A DNA stretch of 64,000 bases from Vibrio tubiashii ATCC 19109 (GTDB lineage Bacteria > Pseudomonadota > Gammaproteobacteria > Enterobacterales > Vibrionaceae), in the NCBI RefSeq assembly GCF_000772105.1, contig NZ_CP009355.1, positions 434,001-498,000 of the forward strand. Direction: 5' to 3'. The notes under the pieces were generated by a model that saw only the letters and a program-made list of their open reading frames with translations, had not been told where the DNA came from and did no database searches. The position numbers and the translations under genes were made by a program. Positions 54,360-62,028 of the stretch are shown here, piece after piece. Numbering within the stretch: position 1 is the stretch's first letter; the number at the start of each line of letters is the position of its first letter.

Positions 54360-54417
54360 GAAATAATCAAATATTCTATTTCAAATAAAAGAGTGGTTCA
54401 AAGAGGAAGGAGGAGTT

Positions 54418-54804
54418 ATGACGGCTGTTGAATGCACCAAAATTTCGTGCGCATTTTGCCGAGACATCTGCTTGATTGAGGAGGTATTAGGAATTCAAAT
54501 TCGTTCGTCCAAAGGCAAACTATCTATCGTCAAAGACAATCAGCGTATCGGGTGCAGTCTGAATGCAGTGCGAGCGATGTGCTATTTTTGCAAAATGCAG
54601 GACTGCCTCGTGACTACGTCAGAAATCGAAGATTACGTCTGGCAAGGAAGGATCGTTGGCATGAGTAGTTTACCGGTACTGATACATGAAGTCCGGCGCC
54701 TGATTAAGCCCGGACCCTACGAAATTGTCACGCTCAGAAACAGAGGGTTTGTCTTTCATAACGTAAGAAACAAGCGCATGATTGATCAGGAACTTGAAGA
54801 ATAA
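54418..54804 (+). CDS. Cys-rich winged-helix (OmpR/ToxR-type) regulator-like protein
   Basis: A 128-residue protein behind GGAAGGAGGAGTT. The C-terminal ~85 residues look like a trans_reg_C winged helix (LNAVRAMCYFCKMQ...SSLPVLIHEVRRLI...YEIVTLRNRGFVF). The N-terminus has Cys6, 11, 14 and 18 and four more Cys by residue 63, suggesting a metal or redox centre. There is no receiver domain and no TM helix. The direct repeats upstream are candidate binding sites. Confidence 0.65.
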   Translation: MTAVECTKISCAFCRDICLIEEVLGIQIRSSKGKLSIVKDNQRIGCSLNAVRAMCYFCKMQDCLVTTSEIEDYVWQGRIVGMSSLPVLIHEVRRLIKPGPYEIVTLRNRGFVFHNVRNKRMIDQELEE

Positions 54805-54885
54805 ATACATGCACCCTTGTCACCCTTTGTGATGTGCGCTCTTCCAATGTTCTTGAATGTTTCTTCCGTGTTTATCGAGCCGCGA

Positions 54886-55311
54886 TTAATAACCATTTGG
54901 ATTGTCGATGATGTACACCCAGCCACCATCTACGTAATGCATGACCTCTAACGCCGTTCCTTGTATGGTCTTCTGTTGTAGGGCGTTCGATATTTCCCAA
55001 TCAGAGCGAACCATGGCTACGTCCTGGTTAATGTGGATAGAGACACTTTTGGTGAGGATACTAACATCGTCTTTCATGTAACCCTTTAACACCTGCTTAA
55101 TCGCTTTTCTTCCCTTAGCTTGGTTACCTTCTTTATCTAAAACAAACACGGCGTCTTCATGAAAAAGCGTACCTAATCCCTCTAAGTCATTGTTCTCAAA
55201 ATACTGACCAAATAACGAATGTAACTCAGAGGGTGTTTGTGGTTTTGAATAAAGGGTCTCAGCATTTAAGCTAACTGAGATAAGATAGGTAAATAGTAAA
55301 ATGTAACGCAT
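54886..55311 (-). CDS. Secreted NTF2/SnoaL-like (DUF4440-type) protein
   Basis: A 141-residue protein with a signal peptide (MRYILLFTYLISVSLNA) and one SnoaL-like domain (LHSLFGQYFENNDLEGLGTL.., then GRKAIKQVLKGYM and VRSDWEISN). Such folds bind small ligands, and many have unknown roles. It is divergent from the HxlR regulator at 55506, which probably controls it. Confidence 0.8.
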   Translation of the reverse strand: MRYILLFTYLISVSLNAETLYSKPQTPSELHSLFGQYFENNDLEGLGTLFHEDAVFVLDKEGNQAKGRKAIKQVLKGYMKDDVSILTKSVSIHINQDVAMVRSDWEISNALQQKTIQGTALEVMHYVDGGWVYIIDNPNGY

Positions 55312-55416
55312 GGTTTAATCCTCATATTGTTGGCTCAGATACCACCGATACCCTTGCCTTGTGGCTATGGAGTAACAATAGAGAAGTTGGTTTCTAATTA
55401 AAACTAGGTACTAAAA

Positions 55417-55430
55417 GGTAACTAGTTACC
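55417..55430. promoter_or_regulatory. Palindromic operator, HxlR region
   Basis: GGTAACTAGTTACC is a perfect 14-bp palindrome between the SnoaL-like gene and the HxlR gene, a likely HxlR-type binding site. Confidence 0.6.
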
Positions 55431-55435
55431 CATAG

Positions 55436-55454
55436 ATAACTAAAGGATAGTTAT
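55436..55454. promoter_or_regulatory. Second operator-like dyad, HxlR region
   Basis: ATAACTA / TAGTTAT with a 5-base spacer lies 5 bp from the first palindrome. Both share a TAACTA/TAGTTA core. Confidence 0.5.
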
Positions 55455-55505
55455 ACCGTGCGTTATTAAACTGCGCTTTGGCAATGAACGAAATAAGGAA
55501 GAAAT

Positions 55506-55844
55506 ATGTCGACAGAAGTGAATCATCAATTACAGCCAGACGACTATTGTAGTGTGGACAAATACTTAACATTGATATCAACTAAGTGGACTGCACACAT
55601 AGTCTGGTTGTTAGGGCAAGAGGAGATGATGCGTTTTGGTCAAATACGTAAGCAGTTGGCATTGGTCTCAAGTAAAGTACTCACTGAGCGTTTAAAGTTG
55701 TTACGACAGCATGGATTTGTCTGGCGAAAACAAGAAGAGACAATACCTGTCACAGTGCACTACGGTTTAACCTCTAAAGGCAAAGAGCTTGCTGATGTGG
55801 TTGATCTGATCGTACAAAAAACGTATGACTGGGATGATATGTAG
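55506..55844 (+). CDS. HxlR-family transcriptional regulator
   Basis: A 112-residue winged-helix protein with the HxlR pattern: Cys near the start (DDYCSVDKYLTLISTKWTAH), RFGQIRKQLALVSSKVLTER and KGKELADVVD. The single N-terminal Cys may be redox-active. It is divergent from the SnoaL-like secreted protein gene, with two dyads in between. Confidence 0.88.
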   Translation: MSTEVNHQLQPDDYCSVDKYLTLISTKWTAHIVWLLGQEEMMRFGQIRKQLALVSSKVLTERLKLLRQHGFVWRKQEETIPVTVHYGLTSKGKELADVVDLIVQKTYDWDDM

Positions 55845-55948
55845 TTCATGTGATAATGGGCTTGTAACCTAGTTAGGGCGACTCGCGTATAGAGAGATTT
55901 TTACCTGCTAACTGAGTACTGTGGAGGCTAGCCTTTATTAATCTACCC

Positions 55949-56845
55949 CTATATCATGTATGAGTTTTTAGACTCCAACCATTGTTTTACAGCAAGATTA
56001 AAAGTGACCAGTTTCTTGGGGGTAACTCGCCGCTGTGCATATATGAGACTTAGCTTTTGAGCCTTTACAGACCACTCAGGAAGAACGTGGACAAGTTTGC
56101 CACCCTTAATAAGGTCTTCGACTTGATAATATGGCAAACTAGCAACCCCCATTCCCTGTAGTGCTAACTCTAATATCGAACTGTATGTATTAGAGCGAAG
56201 GTTTCCTGTTACTTCAATATTATATCTTTGTTCGTCTCTGATAAGATCCAATTGATTCCAGCACTCATTTTGGCTGTTAAGAATGAAGGAGCACTGATGA
56301 ATATCTTCAATAACAGCGACCCTGTTCTCTTTTTCATAATTACCGCTGCAAACTAGTACATTTCGGATGAAGCCCAAGTCTTTTGCTACAACATCGCCTG
56401 GCAATTCATCATAAGCTCGAAAAGCGACATCATAATCACCAGACTCAATTTTCTTCTTTATGGGGCCGAAATCGAGGATTAAATTAACCTTCGGGTACTG
56501 TTGTCTAAAGGGAGGGATTACATGGTGACAAAGAGCACGTCCAAACTCAATTGGAGCTGTTACCTTTAGGTCTCCAGTGACCTCTTGCGTCATATCATTT
56601 ACACGCATTTCCGCCTCAGTGGCGAGTAACTGAATTTGCTTTGCCTTTGAATACAACTCTTCTCCTACTTCAGTCAGGCTGATAGAGCGAGTCGTTCGAT
56701 GAAACAGTTTAGAATTCAATGCTTCTTCGAGTTTTTGTACATGCCGAGATACTAAGCCTTTCGAAACATCTAACGCTTCCGCTGCTTTGGTAAAGCTTTG
56801 CTCTTCGGCGACAGCCAAGAAAGTCTGTACATAAGTTAAATTCAT
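55949..56845 (-). CDS. LysR-family regulator
   Basis: A protein of about 298 residues, starting at MNLTYVQTFLAVAEEQSFT with the LysR winged helix followed by a substrate-binding domain. It is divergent from the SDR/SMP-30 gene pair, which it probably controls. An upstream ATG at 56857 would add only four residues. Confidence 0.92.
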   Translation of the reverse strand: MNLTYVQTFLAVAEEQSFTKAAEALDVSKGLVSRHVQKLEEALNSKLFHRTTRSISLTEVGEELYSKAKQIQLLATEAEMRVNDMTQEVTGDLKVTAPIEFGRALCHHVIPPFRQQYPKVNLILDFGPIKKKIESGDYDVAFRAYDELPGDVVAKDLGFIRNVLVCSGNYEKENRVAVIEDIHQCSFILNSQNECWNQLDLIRDEQRYNIEVTGNLRSNTYSSILELALQGMGVASLPYYQVEDLIKGGKLVHVLPEWSVKAQKLSLIYAQRRVTPKKLVTFNLAVKQWLESKNSYMI

Positions 56846-56946
56846 GATTAGACCCATTTTGTAAACAGTGAGGTCATTTTCTGTTGTTTTTCTCGCGGGT
56901 TCAACTAGCTAAGATTCAAAATGTAAACACAAGGGAGAGAAATACT
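56846..56946. promoter_or_regulatory. LysR-SDR divergent promoter region
   Basis: TGTAAACA occurs at 56860-56867 and 56922-56929, 62 bp apart, candidates for LysR recognition and activation sites. Confidence 0.4.
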
Positions 56947-57555
56947 ATGAAAGTTCTTGTAATTGGTGCATCGGGCACAATCGGCAGCGAGGTTGTAGAA
57001 GCTCTAGGTGAAATACATGAAGTTATCACAGCCGGCAAAGGTAGCGGCGATGTCCAGATTGACATTACCGCCTCCGGCTCTATTCGCACGGCACTTGAAT
57101 CAATAGGCCAGGTGGACGCAATCATTTGTGCTACTGGAGATGTTGCATTGAACGCTTTCACAAGCTTATCGCGTGACGACTGGGATGTGGGCATTAATAG
57201 CCGACTTATGGGGCAAGTGAACTTGACGCAGATTGCTAGTGAGTATTTGAATGACAACGGCAGTATCACTTTGACAAGCGGTATTATCGCTGATCAACCA
57301 ATTGCTTATGGCACTAGTGCAGCAACGCTTAACGGCGCAATACAGCATTTCGCAAAAGCAGTATCTAACGAGCTGCCGCGTGGTATTCGCATAAATGTTG
57401 TAAGTCCATCAGTCGTCACCGAATCGCTGGGTACTTATGGAGACTACTTCCCTGGGTTCCACTCCATCGATGCAAAAGATGTAGCCAAATCTTATATTCG
57501 ATCTGTATTAGGAGTTGAATCGGGAAAAACGTTTAAGGCCTTCGCAGGCAACTGA
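56947..57555 (+). CDS. Short-chain dehydrogenase/reductase
   Basis: A protein of about 202 residues beginning at 56947 behind AGGGAGAG, with a Rossmann nucleotide site (VIGASGTIG) and SAATLNGAIQHF. The usual active-site YxxxK is not seen; the aligned region is ASAAT/TSAAT-like, as in a short-form SDR subgroup. It is probably co-transcribed with the SMP-30-like gene 20 bp downstream. The substrate is unknown. Confidence 0.82.
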   Translation: MKVLVIGASGTIGSEVVEALGEIHEVITAGKGSGDVQIDITASGSIRTALESIGQVDAIICATGDVALNAFTSLSRDDWDVGINSRLMGQVNLTQIASEYLNDNGSITLTSGIIADQPIAYGTSAATLNGAIQHFAKAVSNELPRGIRINVVSPSVVTESLGTYGDYFPGFHSIDAKDVAKSYIRSVLGVESGKTFKAFAGN

Positions 57556-57575
57556 GTTAGTAAGAGGTATTTAAA

Positions 57576-58472
57576 ATGAATAAATTAATGTTTATGGCCG
57601 CCGTCACCGCCTTCTCGATTGGCGCTTCTGCTAGCTCTTTAGTGGAAGGTGATCCGACTCTTGTGGGTGATTCTTTTGGGTTTGTTGAAGGCCCCGTGTG
57701 GGATGCAAAACACCAACGTTTCTTGTTTAGTGATATCCCAAACAACAAAACGTATTCATATGTTCCTGATGGTAAGCTGAGTGTTTTTGACAATAACTCT
57801 GGTTATGCCAATGGTCTTGCTATTGATCTGAAGGGCAACCTTTGGGCAGCCCGTCATGATAGAAAACTGTCATACCGTCAGGAAAGTGGAGAGAAGGTCA
57901 TTGCTGCCGCGACATACAACGGCAATCTGCTCAATAGCCCAAATGACCTAACCGTTAACAGCGATGGAAGCGTTTGGTTCACTGATCCTCCATTTGGTAT
58001 CCAAGGTTATGGCCCTGCTAAGGCGGAGTCAGAACAACCCGTCAACGGTGTTTATCGATATCTAGATGGTGATCTAAAGCTGATGACTGGAGAGTTAGAG
58101 TTACCCAATGGCATTGTTTTTTCTTCTGATGAATCGTTGTTATACGTTGCCGATACTTCTGATGGCTGGGTATACCGATTTGATGTTAATGATCAATCAA
58201 TCAGCAATAAAACTCAGTTTGCTCAGGTGAAAGCAACCTCCGGTTCTGAGCCTATGGTCGACGGTATTGCTGTGGATTTTCACGACAATCTTTTTGTCGC
58301 AGCACATGGTGGTGTTGGTGTGTTTGATAAACAGGGTAAACAAATTGACTTCATTGCTATCGACGCGGACCATATCAGTAACCTAGAAATTGGTGGCGAG
58401 CAACAAGACTTACTGATGGTGACCGCATACAACAAAGTGTTAGTGTTCAAAATTAAGTCATCGACAAACTAA
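57576..58472 (+). CDS. SMP-30/gluconolactonase-like secreted beta-propeller
   Basis: A 298-residue protein with a signal peptide (MNKLMFMAAVTAFSIGASA) and SMP-30-type propeller motifs (FGFVEGPVWD, NSPNDLTVNSDGSVWFTDPP, DGIAVDFHDNLF) with acidic metal ligands. Family members hydrolyse lactones. It is paired with the SDR gene under the LysR regulator, suggesting oxidation of a sugar or alcohol to a lactone and its hydrolysis. Confidence 0.85.
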   Translation: MNKLMFMAAVTAFSIGASASSLVEGDPTLVGDSFGFVEGPVWDAKHQRFLFSDIPNNKTYSYVPDGKLSVFDNNSGYANGLAIDLKGNLWAARHDRKLSYRQESGEKVIAAATYNGNLLNSPNDLTVNSDGSVWFTDPPFGIQGYGPAKAESEQPVNGVYRYLDGDLKLMTGELELPNGIVFSSDESLLYVADTSDGWVYRFDVNDQSISNKTQFAQVKATSGSEPMVDGIAVDFHDNLFVAAHGGVGVFDKQGKQIDFIAIDADHISNLEIGGEQQDLLMVTAYNKVLVFKIKSSTN

Positions 58473-58488
58473 TTTATGGACAAAAGCA

Positions 58489-58519
58489 GGGATTGGTAGA
58501 TACACCAGTCCCTTTTTAT
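58489..58519 (+). terminator. Terminator after SMP-30-like gene
   Basis: The stem GGGATTGGT / ACCAGTCCC, with one G-U pair, is followed by TTTTT. Confidence 0.8.
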
Positions 58520-58591
58520 TAGGCCTGATCATTTTTTCCCAACTGTGTCCATGCTAGCATCTGACTGAATCAATGCCTATGGGGTAGCAAA

Positions 58592-58936
58592 ATGTCTTCA
58601 GATTTTTACGGAACCAGTGCTAGCTATGCACGCAAAGAAGCTGATTATCGGGAAAAAGCGTTAAAACTCTACCCTTGGGTATGTGGAAGCTGTGCTAGGG
58701 AGTTTGTTTACTCAAATTTGCGTGAGTTGACAGTTCACCACAAGGATCATGATCATACAAATAATCCAGAAGATGGAAGCAATTGGGAGCTGCTGTGTCT
58801 TTACTGCCACGATCATGAGCACAGTAAATATCTAGAGCATGATCGTTATGGCAGTGAGATAAAGCCGGGTCAAGATGATCATCAAGGGGCGACCTACAAT
58901 CCGTTTGCAGAACTCGCGAGTATGATGAAAAAATAG
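58592..58936 (+). CDS. yajD: YajD-family HNH nuclease-like protein
   Basis: A 114-residue protein with CGSC, TVHHKDHDHTNN, NWELLCLYCHDHEH and a conserved N-terminus, matching E. coli YajD in length and HNH layout. Zinc is bound by the Cys pairs and the His residues provide the HNH centre. The cellular role is not established. Confidence 0.9.
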   Translation: MSSDFYGTSASYARKEADYREKALKLYPWVCGSCAREFVYSNLRELTVHHKDHDHTNNPEDGSNWELLCLYCHDHEHSKYLEHDRYGSEIKPGQDDHQGATYNPFAELASMMKK

Positions 58937-58956
58937 TCCAACCATTTTTGTTGCAC

Positions 58957-59385
58957 TTAATTATTTTTCGATTCTGTAGTTAAGCCTTCTCGCAACTTTT
59001 GACGCAAGCGTTCAGGTTCTTCACGTAGTGTGCGAATGAAATCAGAAGGAACTTCGGTTTTGGTGTCGTATTTTTCGGACCAATCGATCATCGCTAGCAT
59101 CATAGGTAGCAAATCTATTCCTTTGTCGGTCAATGTGTAGACGAACTTAGAACGCTTAACAGTATCACGTTTTTTACTGATTAATCCGTTTGATTCTAAA
59201 TCCGCAAGTCGGCTCGCCAAGATGTTAGTAGAGATACCTTCGCCTGCCTCTAAAAACTCTTGATAGTAATGCCGACCTTTAAACATCAAGTCTCGAAGAA
59301 TCAGAAAGCTCCATTTATCTCCGAATTGGCTCATGCCAAAACGAACCGGACAGCCTGACCACTCTTTAGTTTTTTTATCTACCAT
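58957..59385 (-). CDS. HxlR-family transcriptional regulator (second)
   Basis: A 142-residue HxlR protein (CPVRFGMSQFGDKWSFLILR, then GISTNILASRLADLE) with an N-terminal Cys. It is divergent from a GST gene with two similar dyads in the shared region, so it probably represses that GST. Confidence 0.9.
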   Translation of the reverse strand: MVDKKTKEWSGCPVRFGMSQFGDKWSFLILRDLMFKGRHYYQEFLEAGEGISTNILASRLADLESNGLISKKRDTVKRSKFVYTLTDKGIDLLPMMLAMIDWSEKYDTKTEVPSDFIRTLREEPERLRQKLREGLTTESKNN

Positions 59386-59409
59386 TCATTAATCGTACTC
59401 GTTTTAAAT

Positions 59410-59470
59410 TTAACTTGCAAAATGAAAGTTAATTTTCTAGGGGTATTTTACTTGCAAAAAACAAGTTAAA
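59410..59470. promoter_or_regulatory. Two HxlR-type dyads upstream of GST gene
   Basis: TTAACTT...AAGTTAA (59410-59432) and TTTACTTG...CAAGTTAAA (59447-59470) share the half-site ACTTGCAAAA and lie between the divergent HxlR and GST genes. They overlap the expected GST promoter. Confidence 0.6.
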
Positions 59471-59484
59471 TTCAAGGAGGACAC

Positions 59485-60135
59485 ATGAAGCTATACGCAA
59501 TTGTAGGATCGCCCAACTCTCGTAAAGTATTGGCAGTGATCAATCATCTAGAGCTAGATATTGAAATAGAGTATCTAGATTTGTTTTCTGGGGAGCACAA
59601 ACAGCCCCAATACCTGAGCCTAAACCCGAATGCCATGGTGCCGACGTTTATTGATGGTGATATTTCACTGTGGGAATCTAACGCCATTATTCAGCATTTA
59701 GCTGAGACTTCAGGTACAAATGACCTATATCCAAACAATCAAACAGTAAGAGCGGATATCAATCGTTGGTTATGTTGGGAGCTCGCCCATTTCAATCAAG
59801 CCTTTGGAACGTTAGCGTTAGAAGCCGTCGCCAAACCCAAATTTATGGGTATAAAAGGCGATGATGCTGTTATTAATTGGGCCAGCCACAACCTAGTTCG
59901 ATTTGCTGAAGTATTAGAGCAGCACCTACAAGGGCGCCTGTTCATGGTTGGTGATGCAATAACATTGGCGGATTACGCAATGGTGCATGTCGAGTTTTTT
60001 AAAGAAAGCATCCCTTTTGATTGGGAACCCTACCCCAACGTCAACGCGTATTTTGAACGCATGCGTAAGGCCCCCCATTGGGCTGCTACAGCATCAAGCA
60101 AAACTGAAGAGATTGGTAAATCAACGAAAGGGTAG
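59485..60135 (+). CDS. Glutathione S-transferase-like protein
   Basis: A 216-residue cytoplasmic protein with a thioredoxin-like N-terminal domain (GSPNSRKVLAVINHLELD, then NPNAMVPTFIDGD and LWESNAIIQHL) and a helical C-terminal domain. It conjugates glutathione to electrophiles or has related activity. AAGGAGG precedes the start. Probably regulated by the adjacent HxlR protein. Confidence 0.9.
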   Translation: MKLYAIVGSPNSRKVLAVINHLELDIEIEYLDLFSGEHKQPQYLSLNPNAMVPTFIDGDISLWESNAIIQHLAETSGTNDLYPNNQTVRADINRWLCWELAHFNQAFGTLALEAVAKPKFMGIKGDDAVINWASHNLVRFAEVLEQHLQGRLFMVGDAITLADYAMVHVEFFKESIPFDWEPYPNVNAYFERMRKAPHWAATASSKTEEIGKSTKG

Positions 60136-60166
60136 TCCCTTACTCGATGAGCGTGAGGCATGAAAT

Positions 60167-60192
60167 AAAAAAGGCGAACCATTGGGTTCGCC
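60167..60192 (-). terminator. Terminator of the TPR-like gene
   Basis: The stem GGCGAACC / GGTTCGCC (60173-60192) carries an A-run on the plus side, so the T-run lies on the minus strand. It therefore ends transcription of the leftward gene at 60265. Confidence 0.8.
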
Positions 60193-60264
60193 ATTCTTCT
60201 TTACAAAACATATTCAATAATACAGGAGAAAAATTACTTAATAATCACTCTTACGATGATTGCT

Positions 60265-61857
60265 CTATTTTTGATTGAAAGAGTATAAGTTTCCAGCCTT
60301 GGTAAATATTTTTTCGATATAAGTTTCATCTATTTTAGAGTCCAACCTTGTTCCCAGTGAGACTAGTTGTAACTGAGCTCGCTGACTTCTAAGTGCAGGA
60401 GTCAGCTTGATACCCTCATCATTACTTAACTCAGACAGTTTATTATTAATTGAATCTACATTTCTGACATAGGTATAAGAGTCAATTTCCTCTCGATTAA
60501 GAGAAACCTCTAGTAGGTATAACGAAGAAACATAGTAATCCAACGCAGCTTCTATTTCAGACTGTTGCCTATATAATTCAGCTTGGAAAGACGAGCTGAA
60601 TATGGCTTTATTTATCTCTCCATGATCTAGAAAGTAGTTCAGTGACGTCTCACCATGCTCGATTGCTTTTTTATAATCGCTATTATGTCTATACAGCATA
60701 GACTTAAGTTGCATTACTACACCTAAGTTATACGTGTAGGTGTGATCTTTCATGAATTTTTCTACTTGAGTTAAGCGTTCTTCTAATCTAAAAACATCAT
60801 CTTTAGATAGTTCACCCTTTTTAAAAATATTGTAGGACATAAACTCGACGTAGCTAAGGTTCGCTCTAGCTATTAAAAGTTTGCTTTCTGATTCTTTAGC
60901 TAATCGTAGATGCTGTTTGTATAGGTACTCAATTTCATCTCGACTTGTCTTTGAGCCTTGATTTAAATTGGCGTGATAGCTAATGATTCTTCTATCATGA
61001 CTTAGGGCTTCTTTCAGGTTGCCTAATTTAATAAAGTGGGCCTTAGCATTTTCCCAAGATACCAGAGCATTACCCTCTTGCCCTATGGTTGAGAAGATGA
61101 AACCATTTAACTTGTGAAGTGAAGCCATAGCATTCAGAGTTCCGATATTAACTAACTCCCTTCTAACCTTATTAAGCAGTTCCACTCTCCACGCAGAGTC
61201 TGATTTATATCCGAATACAACTTTTAAATATTCCAATTCTAGAATACTCTTCTTGTTTACTAAGAACTGATTATTATTTATTAACTCATTCAATTGTCCG
61301 AAGCTCAATAAATCATTTTTAATCAAGTAGTGATCTAATAGAATCTTAGCAACATTAAAAATTTCTTTGTTGTCAAGAGCATGCCTAAAAAAATACCGAG
61401 AACATACAAAACTATCTAGTAAACAAGTAGGTTTTAGGTGACTTCTGACAAGAATTAATAGCTTCTCATGCATCAAAGGCGATTCTATTCCGTTACTTTC
61501 CACCTGTTTAACTAGTACTTTAGACTGAGAATGTTGAAAGTAAATATCATCCATTTTAAGATTATTGGTACTCTCTAGGAGTTGAGTCGCTAATTCTTGA
61601 TTTTTGGACTCCAGTAACTCACTAATTCTTTGATTGTAAATGCTTTCTAGATGCCTTTGATTGATTTGAACTAGTGAGGCGTCGACTAAATTAAAAACTG
61701 GTACAATTGCCGCTATAAGAACCGCAGGAATCCCAATTATTCTGAGAATAAATGATAGTCTTTCAAGAAGTGATTTAGGCTCGGGTTCGTTATTTTTAAG
61801 TGATTTTATTGTTTTGTTTAGTCGAGAAATGTTCCTAGCTAACTGAATGTTGTTCAT
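60265..61857 (-). CDS. Single-TM protein with TPR-like helical repeats
   Basis: A 530-residue protein with a cytoplasmic N-terminus, one TM helix at ~36-55 (LRIIGIPAVLIAAIVPVFN) and a long alpha-helical rest with TPR-like pairs (for example YKKAIEHGETSLNYFLDHGE). It has many Asn and Lys residues and AT-rich codons, suggesting acquisition. No enzymatic motif is seen; a scaffold or adaptor role is possible. Confidence 0.65.
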   Translation of the reverse strand: MNNIQLARNISRLNKTIKSLKNNEPEPKSLLERLSFILRIIGIPAVLIAAIVPVFNLVDASLVQINQRHLESIYNQRISELLESKNQELATQLLESTNNLKMDDIYFQHSQSKVLVKQVESNGIESPLMHEKLLILVRSHLKPTCLLDSFVCSRYFFRHALDNKEIFNVAKILLDHYLIKNDLLSFGQLNELINNNQFLVNKKSILELEYLKVVFGYKSDSAWRVELLNKVRRELVNIGTLNAMASLHKLNGFIFSTIGQEGNALVSWENAKAHFIKLGNLKEALSHDRRIISYHANLNQGSKTSRDEIEYLYKQHLRLAKESESKLLIARANLSYVEFMSYNIFKKGELSKDDVFRLEERLTQVEKFMKDHTYTYNLGVVMQLKSMLYRHNSDYKKAIEHGETSLNYFLDHGEINKAIFSSSFQAELYRQQSEIEAALDYYVSSLYLLEVSLNREEIDSYTYVRNVDSINNKLSELSNDEGIKLTPALRSQRAQLQLVSLGTRLDSKIDETYIEKIFTKAGNLYSFNQK

Positions 61858-61982
61858 GGTGATACCATTAACTTTATCTATGTAATATACAGATTAGACA
61901 ACAGTGTTAAAGAGATAAAAATTGTTATGCGTTCTGAGGAGTATGTCACTATTTCAATTTTAGCGTTTAATAATGACAAACT

Positions 61983-62010
61983 AAAAAGGCGAACCATTGG
62001 GTTCGCCTTT
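61983..62010 (-). terminator. Terminator of gcvP
   Basis: The stem GGCGAACC / GGTTCGCC is flanked by A and T runs, directly after the gcvP stop on the minus strand. It is nearly identical to the one at 60173-60192. Confidence 0.85.
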
Positions 62011-62028
62011 GACTTACTGTAAAGAAAC

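Noticed and set aside
61858..62028. Glycine riboswitch near gcvP
   Set aside because: This is downstream of gcvP; the upstream side lies outside the window and no aptamer core is seen.
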